From assembly GCA_002327305.1 (NCBI GenBank), contig DCUZ01000099.1, positions 95,680-112,530 of the forward strand: a stretch of 16,851 bases of DNA. Reading direction: 5' to 3'. The position numbers and the translations under genes were made by a program. Every line of letters starts with the position of its first letter. The stretch's first letter is position 1. This DNA comes from Holophagales bacterium UBA2201 (GTDB taxonomy: Bacteria; Acidobacteriota; Thermoanaerobaculia; UBA2201). Of the stretch, positions 1-6,755 are shown piece by piece. The notes beneath the pieces were generated by a model. It saw only the letters and a list, made by a program, of their open reading frames with translations, did no database searches and was not told where the DNA came from.

Positions 1-1
1 C

Positions 2-331
2 GCGGATGTCGCGCTCGGCGTCGGCGGCGCCGCGCTCTCCGGCCACGGTGGAGAAGCGGACGAAGCAATCGGTCTTCTTCCCCACCTTGGCGAAGATCTT
101 CGCCTTGGTGTACTTCGTGATGTCGTGGGTGACGGTGAAGGTGCCGAAGGCGCCGCTCCCCTTGGCGTGCATCCGCCGCTCGGGGATCACCTCGCGATCG
201 AAGTGGGCGAGCTTCTCCAGGAACCACACGTCCTGGAGCAGTTGGGGGCCGCGCGGGCCCGCGGTCAGGACGTTCTGGTTGTCGGGGACGGGGGCCCCGG
301 CGACGGTGGTAAGTTTCTTCTTGTCGGTCAT
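2..331 (-). CDS. katA: Catalase, N-terminal part (clade 3-like, KatA type)
   Basis: Heme catalase that converts H2O2 to water and oxygen in the cytoplasm. Only about the first 110 residues are inside the window; the rest runs off the left edge. The N-terminus reads TTVAGAPVPDNQNVLTAGPRGP and is followed by RRMHAKGSGAFG, which holds the essential distal histidine, and by the conserved FVRFSTVAGERGAADAERDIR stretch. Two adjacent ATGs (334 and 331) follow a GGAGGA at 335-340. I prefer 331 because of its better, though short, spacing. The gene starts 7-10 bases after the stop of the Fur-family gene, so the two are almost certainly co-transcribed and catalase should be induced by peroxide. The family assignment is very secure. 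Confidence 0.95.
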   Translation of the reverse strand, partial: MTDKKKLTTVAGAPVPDNQNVLTAGPRGPQLLQDVWFLEKLAHFDREVIPERRMHAKGSGAFGTFTVTHDITKYTKAKIFAKVGKKTDCFVRFSTVAGERGAADAERDIR

Positions 332-340
332 CATTCCTCC

Positions 341-841
341 TTATTTGCGCTTGGCGCGGTTGATGGACGCTTTCTTGCCGGAGCAGGACGGGCAGACGCC
401 CCGCACCTCTACCTGGGCCCCTTCCACGCTCCCCATCGCCTTCACGGCGTCGGGGATGGCGAGGCGGTCGAACGCGGGGCAGGTGAAATCGGCGGTTCGT
501 CCGCACCGGGTGCAGACGAAGTGGTGGTGGGGCTCCACATTGCCGTCGAACCGGACGCGGTCCTTCGGCAATCCGACGGTGGAGATCAGCCCGAGGTCCA
601 CGAGCATCCAGAGCGTCCGGTACACGGTGTCCAGCGAGACGGTGGGGACCCTGCGGCGCACGGCCTTGTAAATGGCCTCGGCGTCGGGGTGATCGTCCGA
701 ATCCGCCACCGACAGGAAGATCTCCAGCCGCTGGTGGGTCAGTTTCACCCCGGCTCCGGCGAGGCCTTTGCGGAGGCGGGCCAGGCGTTCCTGTCTGCTC
801 TCGAGTCCCGCGGACCTTTCGGGTTCAATATTAGTATTCAT
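341..841 (-). CDS. perR: Fur-family peroxide-responsive repressor (PerR-like)
   Basis: Metal-dependent transcriptional repressor of about 166 residues. The N-terminal winged helix includes LTHQRLEIF and the recognition-helix region SLDTVYRTLWML. The dimerisation domain has RFDGN, the HHHFVC metal-binding cluster and two CxxC pairs (CTRC and CPSC) for structural zinc. Aligned by eye with Bacillus PerR, the positions of His37, Asp85, His91, His93 and Asp104 are all kept (DDHPDAEAIY, RFD, EPHHHF, ADF). The catalase gene directly downstream supports PerR rather than Fur or Zur. An in-frame ATG at 862 would add 7 residues, but it lies inside the likely promoter spacer, so the ATG at 841 (MNTNIEPERS) is preferred. 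Neither start has a good ribosome site. The message may be nearly leaderless. Confidence 0.9.
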   Translation of the reverse strand: MNTNIEPERSAGLESRQERLARLRKGLAGAGVKLTHQRLEIFLSVADSDDHPDAEAIYKAVRRRVPTVSLDTVYRTLWMLVDLGLISTVGLPKDRVRFDGNVEPHHHFVCTRCGRTADFTCPAFDRLAIPDAVKAMGSVEGAQVEVRGVCPSCSGKKASINRAKRK

Positions 842-881
842 TCTTAAATAAGAATCTATCATAAATAAAATGCGTTGTCAA
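839..881 (-). promoter_or_regulatory. Probable perR-katA promoter with overlapping palindromic operator
   Basis: On the minus strand TTGACA (881-876) is followed by a 17-base spacer and TAGATT (858-853). A perfect inverted repeat, ATTCTTA-AA-TAAGAAT (840-855), overlaps the -10 box and the expected start point. An AT-rich palindrome in this place fits an autoregulatory Fur/PerR site, although PerR boxes are usually 7-1-7 and this one is 7-2-7. If it is right, transcription starts only a few bases before the ATG at 841. Confidence 0.5.
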
Positions 882-980
882 GCCGGCTCTGAACTTCCCG
901 CCTCAAGGGGTGGGAGCCGCCCTCCGAAGGCGCCTGGAATGGCGCGACAAGCCATTTGCTTATACAATGTCGGGAGCATG

Positions 981-2084
981 ATGACCGTCCGTCGCGTCCT
1001 CGTGGGAATGAGCGGGGGGGTGGACTCCTCCGTGGCCGCGGCCCTCCTCCTGGAACGGGGATGGGCCGTGACGGGGGTGACCATGACCCTCTGGGACGGG
1101 CCATCGGATGCGCCGGGGGGCGGGGGGCGCGGGGCGTGCTACGGTCCGGGAGAGGGGGAGGACGTGGCCGCGGCCCGGGCCGTCTGCGCCGTCCTCGGCA
1201 TCCCCCACCACGCCCTCGACCTGTCGGCCGCCTACCGGCGCGAGGTGCTGGATTATGTCCGCGGGGAGTACCGCGCCGGGCGGACCCCCAACCCCTGCGT
1301 CCGGTGCAATCCCGCGATCAAGTTTGGGGCGTTGGTGGAGGCGGCCCGGAAGGCGGGGCTGGAATTCGACGCCTTCGCCACCGGGCACTACGCCCGGGTG
1401 GAGCGCGACCCGGACTCGGGGCGGTTCCTGCTCATGAAGGGGCTCGACCCTGCCAAGGAGCAGTCCTATTTCCTCCACCGCCTCACGCAGGAGCAGTTGG
1501 CCGGCGCCGTGTTCCCGCTGGGGGAGTGGACCAAAGCGCGGGTGCGCGAGCGGGCCCGGACGTCGGGGCTCCCGGTGGCGGAGCGTCCCGAAAGCCAGGA
1601 TTTCCTCGAGGCCGGCACCGCCGGGCTCCTGGAGGGGGAGTCGAGGCCCGGTCCCATCCTGGACCGCTCCGGCCGCGTCCTGGGAGAACACTCCGGCATC
1701 GAACGCTACACCGTCGGTCAGCGGAAAGGACTGGGGATCGGCGCCCCGGAACCGCTCTATGTTCTGGCCATCGACGCGGAGCGCGACGCCGTCGTCGTGG
1801 GGCCCCGAAGCGCCCTGGACGCCCCGGGACTGACGGCCGACCATCTCAACTGGATCGCCGTCGTCGGACTGGCGGCGCCGCGCCGGGCCGCCTGCCGCAT
1901 CCGGTACCGTCATCGGGAGGCGCCGGCCCTTCTCACGCCCGAAGGGGACTCGGTTCTGGTACAATTCGAAGAACCCCAGCCCGCCGTCACCCCCGGACAG
2001 GCGGCCGTCCTTTACGACGGCGACACGGTCCTGGGAGGGGGCGTCATCCGGGAGGGCTGGCCGGCCGCCAAGGAGAAGGCATGA
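981..2084 (+). CDS. mnmA: tRNA-specific 2-thiouridylase MnmA (second active-site Cys absent)
   Basis: Adds sulfur to C2 of the wobble uridine-34 of tRNA (Lys, Glu, Gln) using ATP and a persulfide or cluster-derived sulfur, in the cytoplasm. The protein has 367 residues, normal for the family. The N-terminal PP-loop is SGGVDSS (residues 11-17). The catalytic segment GRTPNPCVRCNPAIKF carries Cys106 and Cys109. FATGHYARV, KEQSYFL and YTVGQRKGLGI follow, then the C-terminal beta-barrel. The usual SQ(D/E)ICF motif with the second catalytic cysteine reads ESQDFLEAG here, and the segment before PGPILD looks shortened. The start is chosen for GGGAG at 972-976; an ATG at 978 is also possible. It is the first gene of an operon and overlaps nadA by 4 bases. 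Confidence 0.93.
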   Translation: MTVRRVLVGMSGGVDSSVAAALLLERGWAVTGVTMTLWDGPSDAPGGGGRGACYGPGEGEDVAAARAVCAVLGIPHHALDLSAAYRREVLDYVRGEYRAGRTPNPCVRCNPAIKFGALVEAARKAGLEFDAFATGHYARVERDPDSGRFLLMKGLDPAKEQSYFLHRLTQEQLAGAVFPLGEWTKARVRERARTSGLPVAERPESQDFLEAGTAGLLEGESRPGPILDRSGRVLGEHSGIERYTVGQRKGLGIGAPEPLYVLAIDAERDAVVVGPRSALDAPGLTADHLNWIAVVGLAAPRRAACRIRYRHREAPALLTPEGDSVLVQFEEPQPAVTPGQAAVLYDGDTVLGGGVIREGWPAAKEKA

Positions 2085-2986
2085 CCCCAGGGACCATCGA
2101 GGCCATCCGGGATTGGAAAGAGCGGCGCCGCGCCGTCATCCTGGCCCACAACTACCAGCGCCCCGAGGTGCAGGACATCGGGGACTTCGTCGGCGACTCC
2201 CTCGAACTCTCCCGCCGGGCCGCCGAGGTCGACGCGGAGGTCATCGTCTTCTGCGGCGTCCACTTCATGGCCGAGACCGCCGCCATCATCAGCCCGGGCA
2301 AGACCGTCCTCCTCCCCGACCCCGCGGCCGGCTGTCCCATGGCCGACATGATCACCGCCGCGGCGCTGACCACGAAGAAGGACGAGCACCCCGGCGTCCC
2401 GGTGGTGTGCTATGTCAACTCCAGCGCGGCCGTGAAAGCGCTTTCCGATATCTGCTGCACCTCCTCCAACGCCCTCGCCGTCGTGGAATCGCTCCCCGGG
2501 GACGAGGTGCTCTTCGTGCCCGACTACAACCTGGGGCACTGGGTCGCCACGCGCACCACCAAGCGCGTCATCCTGTGGGACGGCTTCTGCCCCACCCATG
2601 TTTGGATCAGGCCCGCCGACGTGGAGCGCATGGTCGAGGAGCACCCGGAGGCGGTGGTGATGGTCCACCCCGAGTGCAGTCCCGACGTCGTGGCCGTGGC
2701 CGACGAGGTCCTTTCCACGGGCAGGATGCTGCAGGCCGCGAAGACCTCCCCGGCCCAAGAGTTCATCGTGGGGACGGAAATGGGCATTCTCCACCGGCTG
2801 GAGCGGGAGAACCCCGGCAAGGCCTTCTTCCACCTCTCCGGCCACGCCGTCTGCCCGAACATGAAGAAGATCACCCTGGAGAAGGTGCTGAAGGCGCTGG
2901 AGACGATGGCGCCCCGGGTGCGCGTGGACGAGCCCGAGGCCTCCGCGGCCCGCCGGGCCCTGGACCGGATGCTGGCGGTGAGGTGA
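2081..2986 (+). CDS. nadA: Quinolinate synthase NadA
   Basis: Condenses iminoaspartate with dihydroxyacetone phosphate to make quinolinate in de novo NAD synthesis, using an oxygen-sensitive [4Fe-4S] cluster. The protein has 301 residues, matching the short NadA form. LAHNYQRPEVQDIGDFVGDS is the N-terminal signature. The three cluster cysteines are visible: Cys85 (AAGCPMADM), Cys170 (DGFCPTHVW) and Cys258 (GHAVCPNMKK). VNSSAAVKA, CCTSSNA, PDYNLG, VHPEC and GTEMG are also family-typical. The start codon overlaps the mnmA stop (ATGA) and has AAGGAGAAGGC before it, so translation is coupled. nadB and nadC are not in the window, so NAD synthesis genes are scattered in this genome. Confidence 0.97.
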   Translation: MTPGTIEAIRDWKERRRAVILAHNYQRPEVQDIGDFVGDSLELSRRAAEVDAEVIVFCGVHFMAETAAIISPGKTVLLPDPAAGCPMADMITAAALTTKKDEHPGVPVVCYVNSSAAVKALSDICCTSSNALAVVESLPGDEVLFVPDYNLGHWVATRTTKRVILWDGFCPTHVWIRPADVERMVEEHPEAVVMVHPECSPDVVAVADEVLSTGRMLQAAKTSPAQEFIVGTEMGILHRLERENPGKAFFHLSGHAVCPNMKKITLEKVLKALETMAPRVRVDEPEASAARRALDRMLAVR

Positions 2987-2990
2987 ACCC

Positions 2991-3326
2991 ATGGACGAGA
3001 GCAAACCCTGCCTGGTGCTGGTGACGACCTCGGACCGGAACGAGGCCGAGCGCATCGCGGCGGCCCTGGTCAAATGGAGGATGGCGGCCTGCGTCTCCAT
3101 CCTTCCCGGAGTGGAATCGCTCTTCTGGTGGGAGGGGAAGGTCGACTCCGCCGTGGAGTTCCTCCTCCTGATCAAGACCACCTTCGACCGTTTTTCCGAC
3201 GTGGAGGCGGCCGTGAGGGAATACCACTCCTACAAGGTCCCCGAGATCGTCGCCCTTCCCATCTCGGCAGGCCACGAGCCGTACCTGGCCTGGCTGGAAG
3301 CGTCCGTGCGCCCCGCCGAATCCTGA
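2991..3326 (+). CDS. cutA: Divalent-cation tolerance protein CutA
   Basis: Small trimeric PII-like protein of 111 residues, linked genetically to copper and divalent-cation tolerance; its biochemical role is unsettled. The sequence has the family order: LVLVTTSDRNEAERIAAALV, then MAACVSILPGVESLFWWEGKV, then FLLLIKTTFDRF, and the diagnostic YHSYKVPEIVALPI near the C-terminus. It begins 4 bases after the nadA stop, and a GAGG at the end of nadA serves as ribosome site, so it is the last gene of the mnmA-nadA-cutA operon. Nothing in the sequence ties it functionally to NadA or MnmA beyond shared transcription. Confidence 0.95.
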   Translation: MDESKPCLVLVTTSDRNEAERIAAALVKWRMAACVSILPGVESLFWWEGKVDSAVEFLLLIKTTFDRFSDVEAAVREYHSYKVPEIVALPISAGHEPYLAWLEASVRPAES

Positions 3327-3408
3327 AACGCGAGGGAATGGGGGGAAAGGGACTTTCTGCGGGGGGCGTTTTCACCGCTGTCTGTTTATGCCATTCCTGC
3401 CCAACGTT

Positions 3409-3430
3409 CACGCTTCAGCGTGTCATTTTT
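3409..3430 (+). terminator. Probable intrinsic terminator of mnmA-nadA-cutA
   Basis: CACGC-TTCA-GCGTG forms a perfect 5-base stem with a tetraloop (3409-3422), followed by TCATTTTT ending at 3430. It lies 83 bases after the cutA stop on the same strand. The stem is short but the run of T is in the right place. Confidence 0.55.
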
Positions 3431-3611
3431 CCGTAGAAATAGCATCAAGGCGATCGCTGTCAAGGCCGGCGACACCCTCTCCAAGATCGCCAGGGCGCAC
3501 TACGGGGACGCGTCCAAGTATCCGCTGATCTTCGAGGCCAACAAGCCGATGCTGAAGGACCCCGACAAGATCTTCGTCGGCCAGGTGCTGAGGGTCCCGC
3601 CGAAAGGGTAG
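3420..3611 (+). CDS. LysM-domain peptide (possible fragment of a Kbp/YgaU-like protein)
   Basis: A single, complete LysM domain (about 45 residues) from VKAGDTLSKIARAHYGD to FVGQVLRVP, which binds N-acetylglucosamine-containing glycans such as peptidoglycan. It closely resembles the C-terminal half of the E. coli potassium-binding protein Kbp (IFEANKPMLKDPDKI is near-identical). The usual N-terminal BON domain is absent. The frame is open back to the cutA stop, but the only standard start is a GTG at 3420, which has no ribosome site and sits inside the terminator hairpin at 3409-3422. There is no signal peptide. Homology of the coding sequence is clear. Whether it is an expressed 63-residue protein or a remnant is open, and I lean towards a remnant. 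Confidence 0.6.
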   Translation: MSFFRRNSIKAIAVKAGDTLSKIARAHYGDASKYPLIFEANKPMLKDPDKIFVGQVLRVPPKG

Positions 3612-3942
3612 AATCGCACCGGCACGCCGGCGCGGAAAATTTGAATGGTTCATCAGGAAGGCCGGGGGCCCTGCCCTGGCCCTTTACTGATTCGGCCACA
3701 GTGAGTCGTGCGGTTGAGAGATGCCGGATCAAGTCCGGCATGACAATCCTTATACTGTCATGCTGGAGCCTGCCCCGGACCAGATCCGGGGGAAGTCAGC
3801 ATCCCGGGCGCCTTAGCTGTGCAAGCATAATAGTGGCCGAAGCAGTAATGGTGGGCATGGTGTCAGGAAGGGCGGCGAATGGTCCGGCGGCATGTCGTCC
3901 GGCCGTGCTCCAGCCCGCCTTTTCTTCGGCCAGGCCGTCCGG
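3612..3942. other. Gene-free stretch with palindromes
   Basis: No coding sequence is convincing here on either strand. It holds a CCGGC-AC-GCCGG hairpin just after the LysM stop (within 3612-3640), GGGCC-ctgccct-GGCCC near 3665-3682, and the paired palindromes at 3721-3802 listed separately. The part from about 3803 to 3942 shows nothing I recognise. It leads into the octamer array at 3943. Confidence 0.6.
3721..3802. repeat. REP/BIME-like pair of hairpins
   Basis: Two related hairpins stand side by side. The first is ATGCCGGA-TCAAG-TCCGGCAT (3721-3741, 8-base stem). The second is CCCCGGA-CCAGA-TCCGGGG (3773-3791, 7-base stem), enclosed by an outer ATGCTG...CAGCAT pair (3760-3765 with 3797-3802). 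GCATGACA at 3738-3745 also pairs with TGTCATGC at 3756-3763. The shared CCGGA/TCCGG core and paired layout resemble repetitive extragenic palindromes. The element may also protect or end the minus-strand metallophosphoesterase transcript. Confidence 0.6.
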
Positions 3943-3990
3943 CCTTCCCGCCTTCAGCCTTCCCGCTTTTCCGCCTTCCCGCCTTCCCGC
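3943..3990. repeat. Octamer tandem array (CCTTCCCG unit)
   Basis: Six units of period 8, one of them shortened to 7: CCTTCCCG, CCTTCAG, CCTTCCCG, CTTTTCCG, CCTTCCCG, CCTTCCCG. The array overlaps the 3' end of the metallophosphoesterase gene and encodes its last 11 residues and stop codon. Confidence 0.8.
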
Positions 3991-5063
3991 TGATTGATCC
4001 TGAACACCGGGATCTCCGCCCCGACGAGGAAGCGCATGGGCGGGCCCCAGTATCCGGCGCCGGAGGTGGTATAGAGAAAGGCGTCCCCTTTCCGGTAGAG
4101 ACCGTGCGGGTACTTGAAGAAGGCGAAGATGATGGCGTCCATCGGCGGGATCTGGCCGGCGTGGAGATGGCCGGAGAGCTGGAGTTTGACGCCGGCGGCC
4201 CGGGCGAGGTCGAACGCCAGGGGACGGTGATAGAGAAACAGCAGGGGGCGGTCGGAGGGCGGCCCGGTGAAAAATTCCCTTGGGGAAACCGCCTTGATCC
4301 CCATTGCCCGCGCCGCCGGGTCGTCGAGTCCGGCGATGGTCCAACCGTTGAGCAGGTCCGCCCGTTCGTTCCTCAGCCACCGGTACCCGGCCCGGGTCAC
4401 CAGGGCGCCGGCACGGTCCAGTCCCGTGTAGAACTCGTGGTTCCCGGGAACGGCCCACACCCCCATCGGAGCCTGCAGGCGGCTCAGCACGGGCAACAGG
4501 AATTCCAGGCCGCCGTCCCGTTCGTCCACCAGGTCGCCCGTGATGGCGATCAGGTCGGGCTCCGCCGCCAGGGTCCGCTCCACGATGGTCTCCACCTGAG
4601 CGGGGGAGGTCCAGCGGTTGAGGTGGATGTCGGAGAGGTGGGCCACGGTCATCGGCGGCGCGCCGGGAATGGCGAGGTCGAGGGTCCTCACCCGCGGCGG
4701 GACGGCGTTATGGACCAGGGAGACGGCGGCGACGAGGCCCGCCAGGGCGAGGGCCGCGATGTCGAAGGCGCGGGCGTGCGGCCGCCACAGAAGCGTCGGG
4801 ACCAGGAAGAGGAGCCAAAAGGTGAAGGCGATGAAAACGAGGCCGAACCAGACATCGGCCCAAACCGCCAGCGGTTTCCCATCCAGGGGAGAGAATCGAA
4901 CGAAGAAAAAGAGGAGGCCTGAGAGGGTGAACAATGCGCGGATGGCGTATATCCAGAGGGCGGACGGGGCGAAGGAACGCGTGACGAGATGATACAGCGG
5001 CAGATGCGCCGAACCGTAGACGGCGACGAAGAACAGGAAGAAGAGGGCGAAGCCGAGACGCAT
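3954..5063 (-). CDS. Membrane-anchored metallophosphoesterase (YaeI-like)
   Basis: Calcineurin-like phosphoesterase of 369 residues. The first about 120 residues hold four hydrophobic segments (about 1-25, 36-56, 70-93, 100-119) that place the enzyme at the inner membrane. The catalytic domain carries the complete dinuclear-metal set: HLSDIHL (Asp145, His147), GDLVD (Asp177), GNHE (Asn208, His209), YHRP (His279) and SGHLHAGQ (His299, His301). Family members cleave phosphodiesters or, in some cases, UDP-sugar lipids; the substrate here cannot be read from sequence. AAAGGA lies 8 bases before the ATG. The last residues (REGGKAEKREG) come from the tandem repeat at 3943-3990 and are probably a late addition. 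It stands alone, divergent from the GNAT-nitrilase gene. Confidence 0.92.
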   Translation of the reverse strand: MRLGFALFFLFFVAVYGSAHLPLYHLVTRSFAPSALWIYAIRALFTLSGLLFFFVRFSPLDGKPLAVWADVWFGLVFIAFTFWLLFLVPTLLWRPHARAFDIAALALAGLVAAVSLVHNAVPPRVRTLDLAIPGAPPMTVAHLSDIHLNRWTSPAQVETIVERTLAAEPDLIAITGDLVDERDGGLEFLLPVLSRLQAPMGVWAVPGNHEFYTGLDRAGALVTRAGYRWLRNERADLLNGWTIAGLDDPAARAMGIKAVSPREFFTGPPSDRPLLFLYHRPLAFDLARAAGVKLQLSGHLHAGQIPPMDAIIFAFFKYPHGLYRKGDAFLYTTSGAGYWGPPMRFLVGAEIPVFRINQREGGKAEKREG

Positions 5064-5204
5064 GCGGGGGTCCTTTCAAGAGGGATCCGGCATGAGAAGG
5101 AACGGGGAAGCGGGATTATTCCCCGGCCCTTTCTGCGCCCGCCACCCGTCATGGTACACTAAAGCGGCGTTGGGCGGAGCGGCAGCCGGCCGCAGGAGGA
5201 GCCC

Positions 5205-6755
5205 ATGACCCGCATCGATCTGAAGCAATTCGAGAAAAAGATCAAACTGCGTCCGTGGAAGGCGGAGGACTATGAAGCCGTCGCGGAACTCCAGCGGGCC
5301 TGCTTCCCGGGGATGAAGCCGTGGAGCCGGGAGCAGTTCGAGGCGCTGATGAAGGCCTTTCCCGAGGGACAGGTATGCATCACCTACAACCGCCGCGTCG
5401 TGGCCTCGGCCTCCGCCCTCGTCCTCACCTATGACGAGTACGGCCGGAGCCACGCGTGGAGGGACGTCACGGCCGCCGGCACCCTCGCCACGCACGATCC
5501 CTCCGGGGACACCCTGTATGGCATCGAAATCATGGTGGATCCCGCCTGCCGGGGGATGAAGCTGGCCCGCCGCCTCTACGATTACCGGAAGGACCTGGCG
5601 CGGAAATTGAACCTGCGGCGCATCCTCATCGGAGGCCGCATCCCCGGCTACCAGGTCCACGCCGAACGGATGTCGGCGCGGGAGTACGTGGCCAAGGTGA
5701 CCGACAAGATCTACTACGACCCCGTCCTTTCCACCCAGTTGGCCAACGGGTTCGTCCTCAAGCGTCTCCTGCGCGACTACCTCCCGTCGGACGAGGAGTC
5801 GCGGGGATGGGCCACTTTCATGGAATGGCCCAACCTGGATTATGAACCCGACCGGGACCGCTCGCTCCACCCCTACGTGCGGGTGTGCGCCATCCAGTAT
5901 CAAATGCGGAACATCGCCAGTTTCGGGGAGTTCAGCCGCCACTGCGAGTACTTCGTGGACGTGGCCTCCGACTACCGGTGCGATTTCATCCTCTTCCCGG
6001 AGATGTTCACCACCCAGTTGCTCTCGTTCATCAAGCCGGTCCGCCCCGCCCTGGCGATGCGGAAGTTGTCGGCCTTCACGCCGCAGTACCTGGAGCTGTT
6101 CGCCCGCCTGGCGGTCAAGTACAACATCAACATCGTGGGAGGGTCCCACTTCACCATCGAGGAGGACAACCTCTACAACATCTCCTACTTCTTCCGCTCC
6201 GACGGCACCCTGGGCAAGCAGTACAAACTGCACATCACCCCCTCCGAGCGGCGGTGGTGGGGGGTCAAGCCGGGCAACAAGGTGGAGGTGTTCAACACCA
6301 ACAAGGGGAAGATCGCCATCCTCATCTGCTACGACGTGGAGTTCCCCGAACTGGCGCGCATCGCCGTCCGGAAGGGGGCCGGCATCCTCTTCGTCCCCTT
6401 CAACACCGACGAGCGCCGGGCCTACCTGCGGGTGCGCACCTGCGCCCACGCCCGATGCATCGAGAACCAGGTCTACGCGGTCATCGCCGGGTGCGTGGGG
6501 AACCTCCCGTCGGTGGAGAACCTGGACATCCACTACGCCCAGTCGGCCATTCTCACCCCCTCCGACATCCCATTCCAGCGGGACGGCGTGGCGGCCGAGT
6601 GCTCCCCCAACATCGAGACGATGATCTTTCAGGACCTGGACCTGTCACTGCTCCAGAGCCAACGGGAGTACGGCAGCGTCCTGAACTGGCAGGACCGCCG
6701 CCAGGACCTGTATCAACTGCGGTACAAAGAGGACGAGGGGGAGACCGAAGTGTAG
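5205..6755 (+). CDS. GNAT acetyltransferase / nitrilase-superfamily amidohydrolase fusion (YhcX-type)
   Basis: Two-domain enzyme of 516 residues. The N-terminal part (about 10-215) is a GNAT fold, with the acyl-CoA pyrophosphate loop probably at VDPACRGMKLARRLYDYRKD (111-130). The C-terminal part (about 224-500) is a carbon-nitrogen hydrolase with the full Glu-Lys-Cys triad: Glu266 (FPEMF), Lys341 (QYKLHITPSER) and Cys375 (LICYDVEFPE). Length and domain order match Bacillus subtilis YhcX (about 513 residues). The physiological substrate is not known; a paired acyl transfer and amide hydrolysis is an inference. AGGAGGAG stands close before the ATG. A weak promoter may be present (TACACT at 5154-5159). 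The 3' end overlaps the convergent zinc-ribbon gene by 43 bases. Confidence 0.93.
   Translation: MTRIDLKQFEKKIKLRPWKAEDYEAVAELQRACFPGMKPWSREQFEALMKAFPEGQVCITYNRRVVASASALVLTYDEYGRSHAWRDVTAAGTLATHDPSGDTLYGIEIMVDPACRGMKLARRLYDYRKDLARKLNLRRILIGGRIPGYQVHAERMSAREYVAKVTDKIYYDPVLSTQLANGFVLKRLLRDYLPSDEESRGWATFMEWPNLDYEPDRDRSLHPYVRVCAIQYQMRNIASFGEFSRHCEYFVDVASDYRCDFILFPEMFTTQLLSFIKPVRPALAMRKLSAFTPQYLELFARLAVKYNINIVGGSHFTIEEDNLYNISYFFRSDGTLGKQYKLHITPSERRWWGVKPGNKVEVFNTNKGKIAILICYDVEFPELARIAVRKGAGILFVPFNTDERRAYLRVRTCAHARCIENQVYAVIAGCVGNLPSVENLDIHYAQSAILTPSDIPFQRDGVAAECSPNIETMIFQDLDLSLLQSQREYGSVLNWQDRRQDLYQLRYKEDEGETEV

Noticed and set aside
896..950. Hairpin-rich segment between perR and mnmA as a repeat element
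   Set aside because: CCCGCC/GGTGGG and GCGCC/GGCGC can pair, but stems are short and in GC-rich DNA this may be chance.
945..977. Promoter for mnmA (TACAAT at 963-968)
   Set aside because: The -10 match is good but no acceptable -35 was found and the box is only about 10 bases from the start codon; left out of the feature list.
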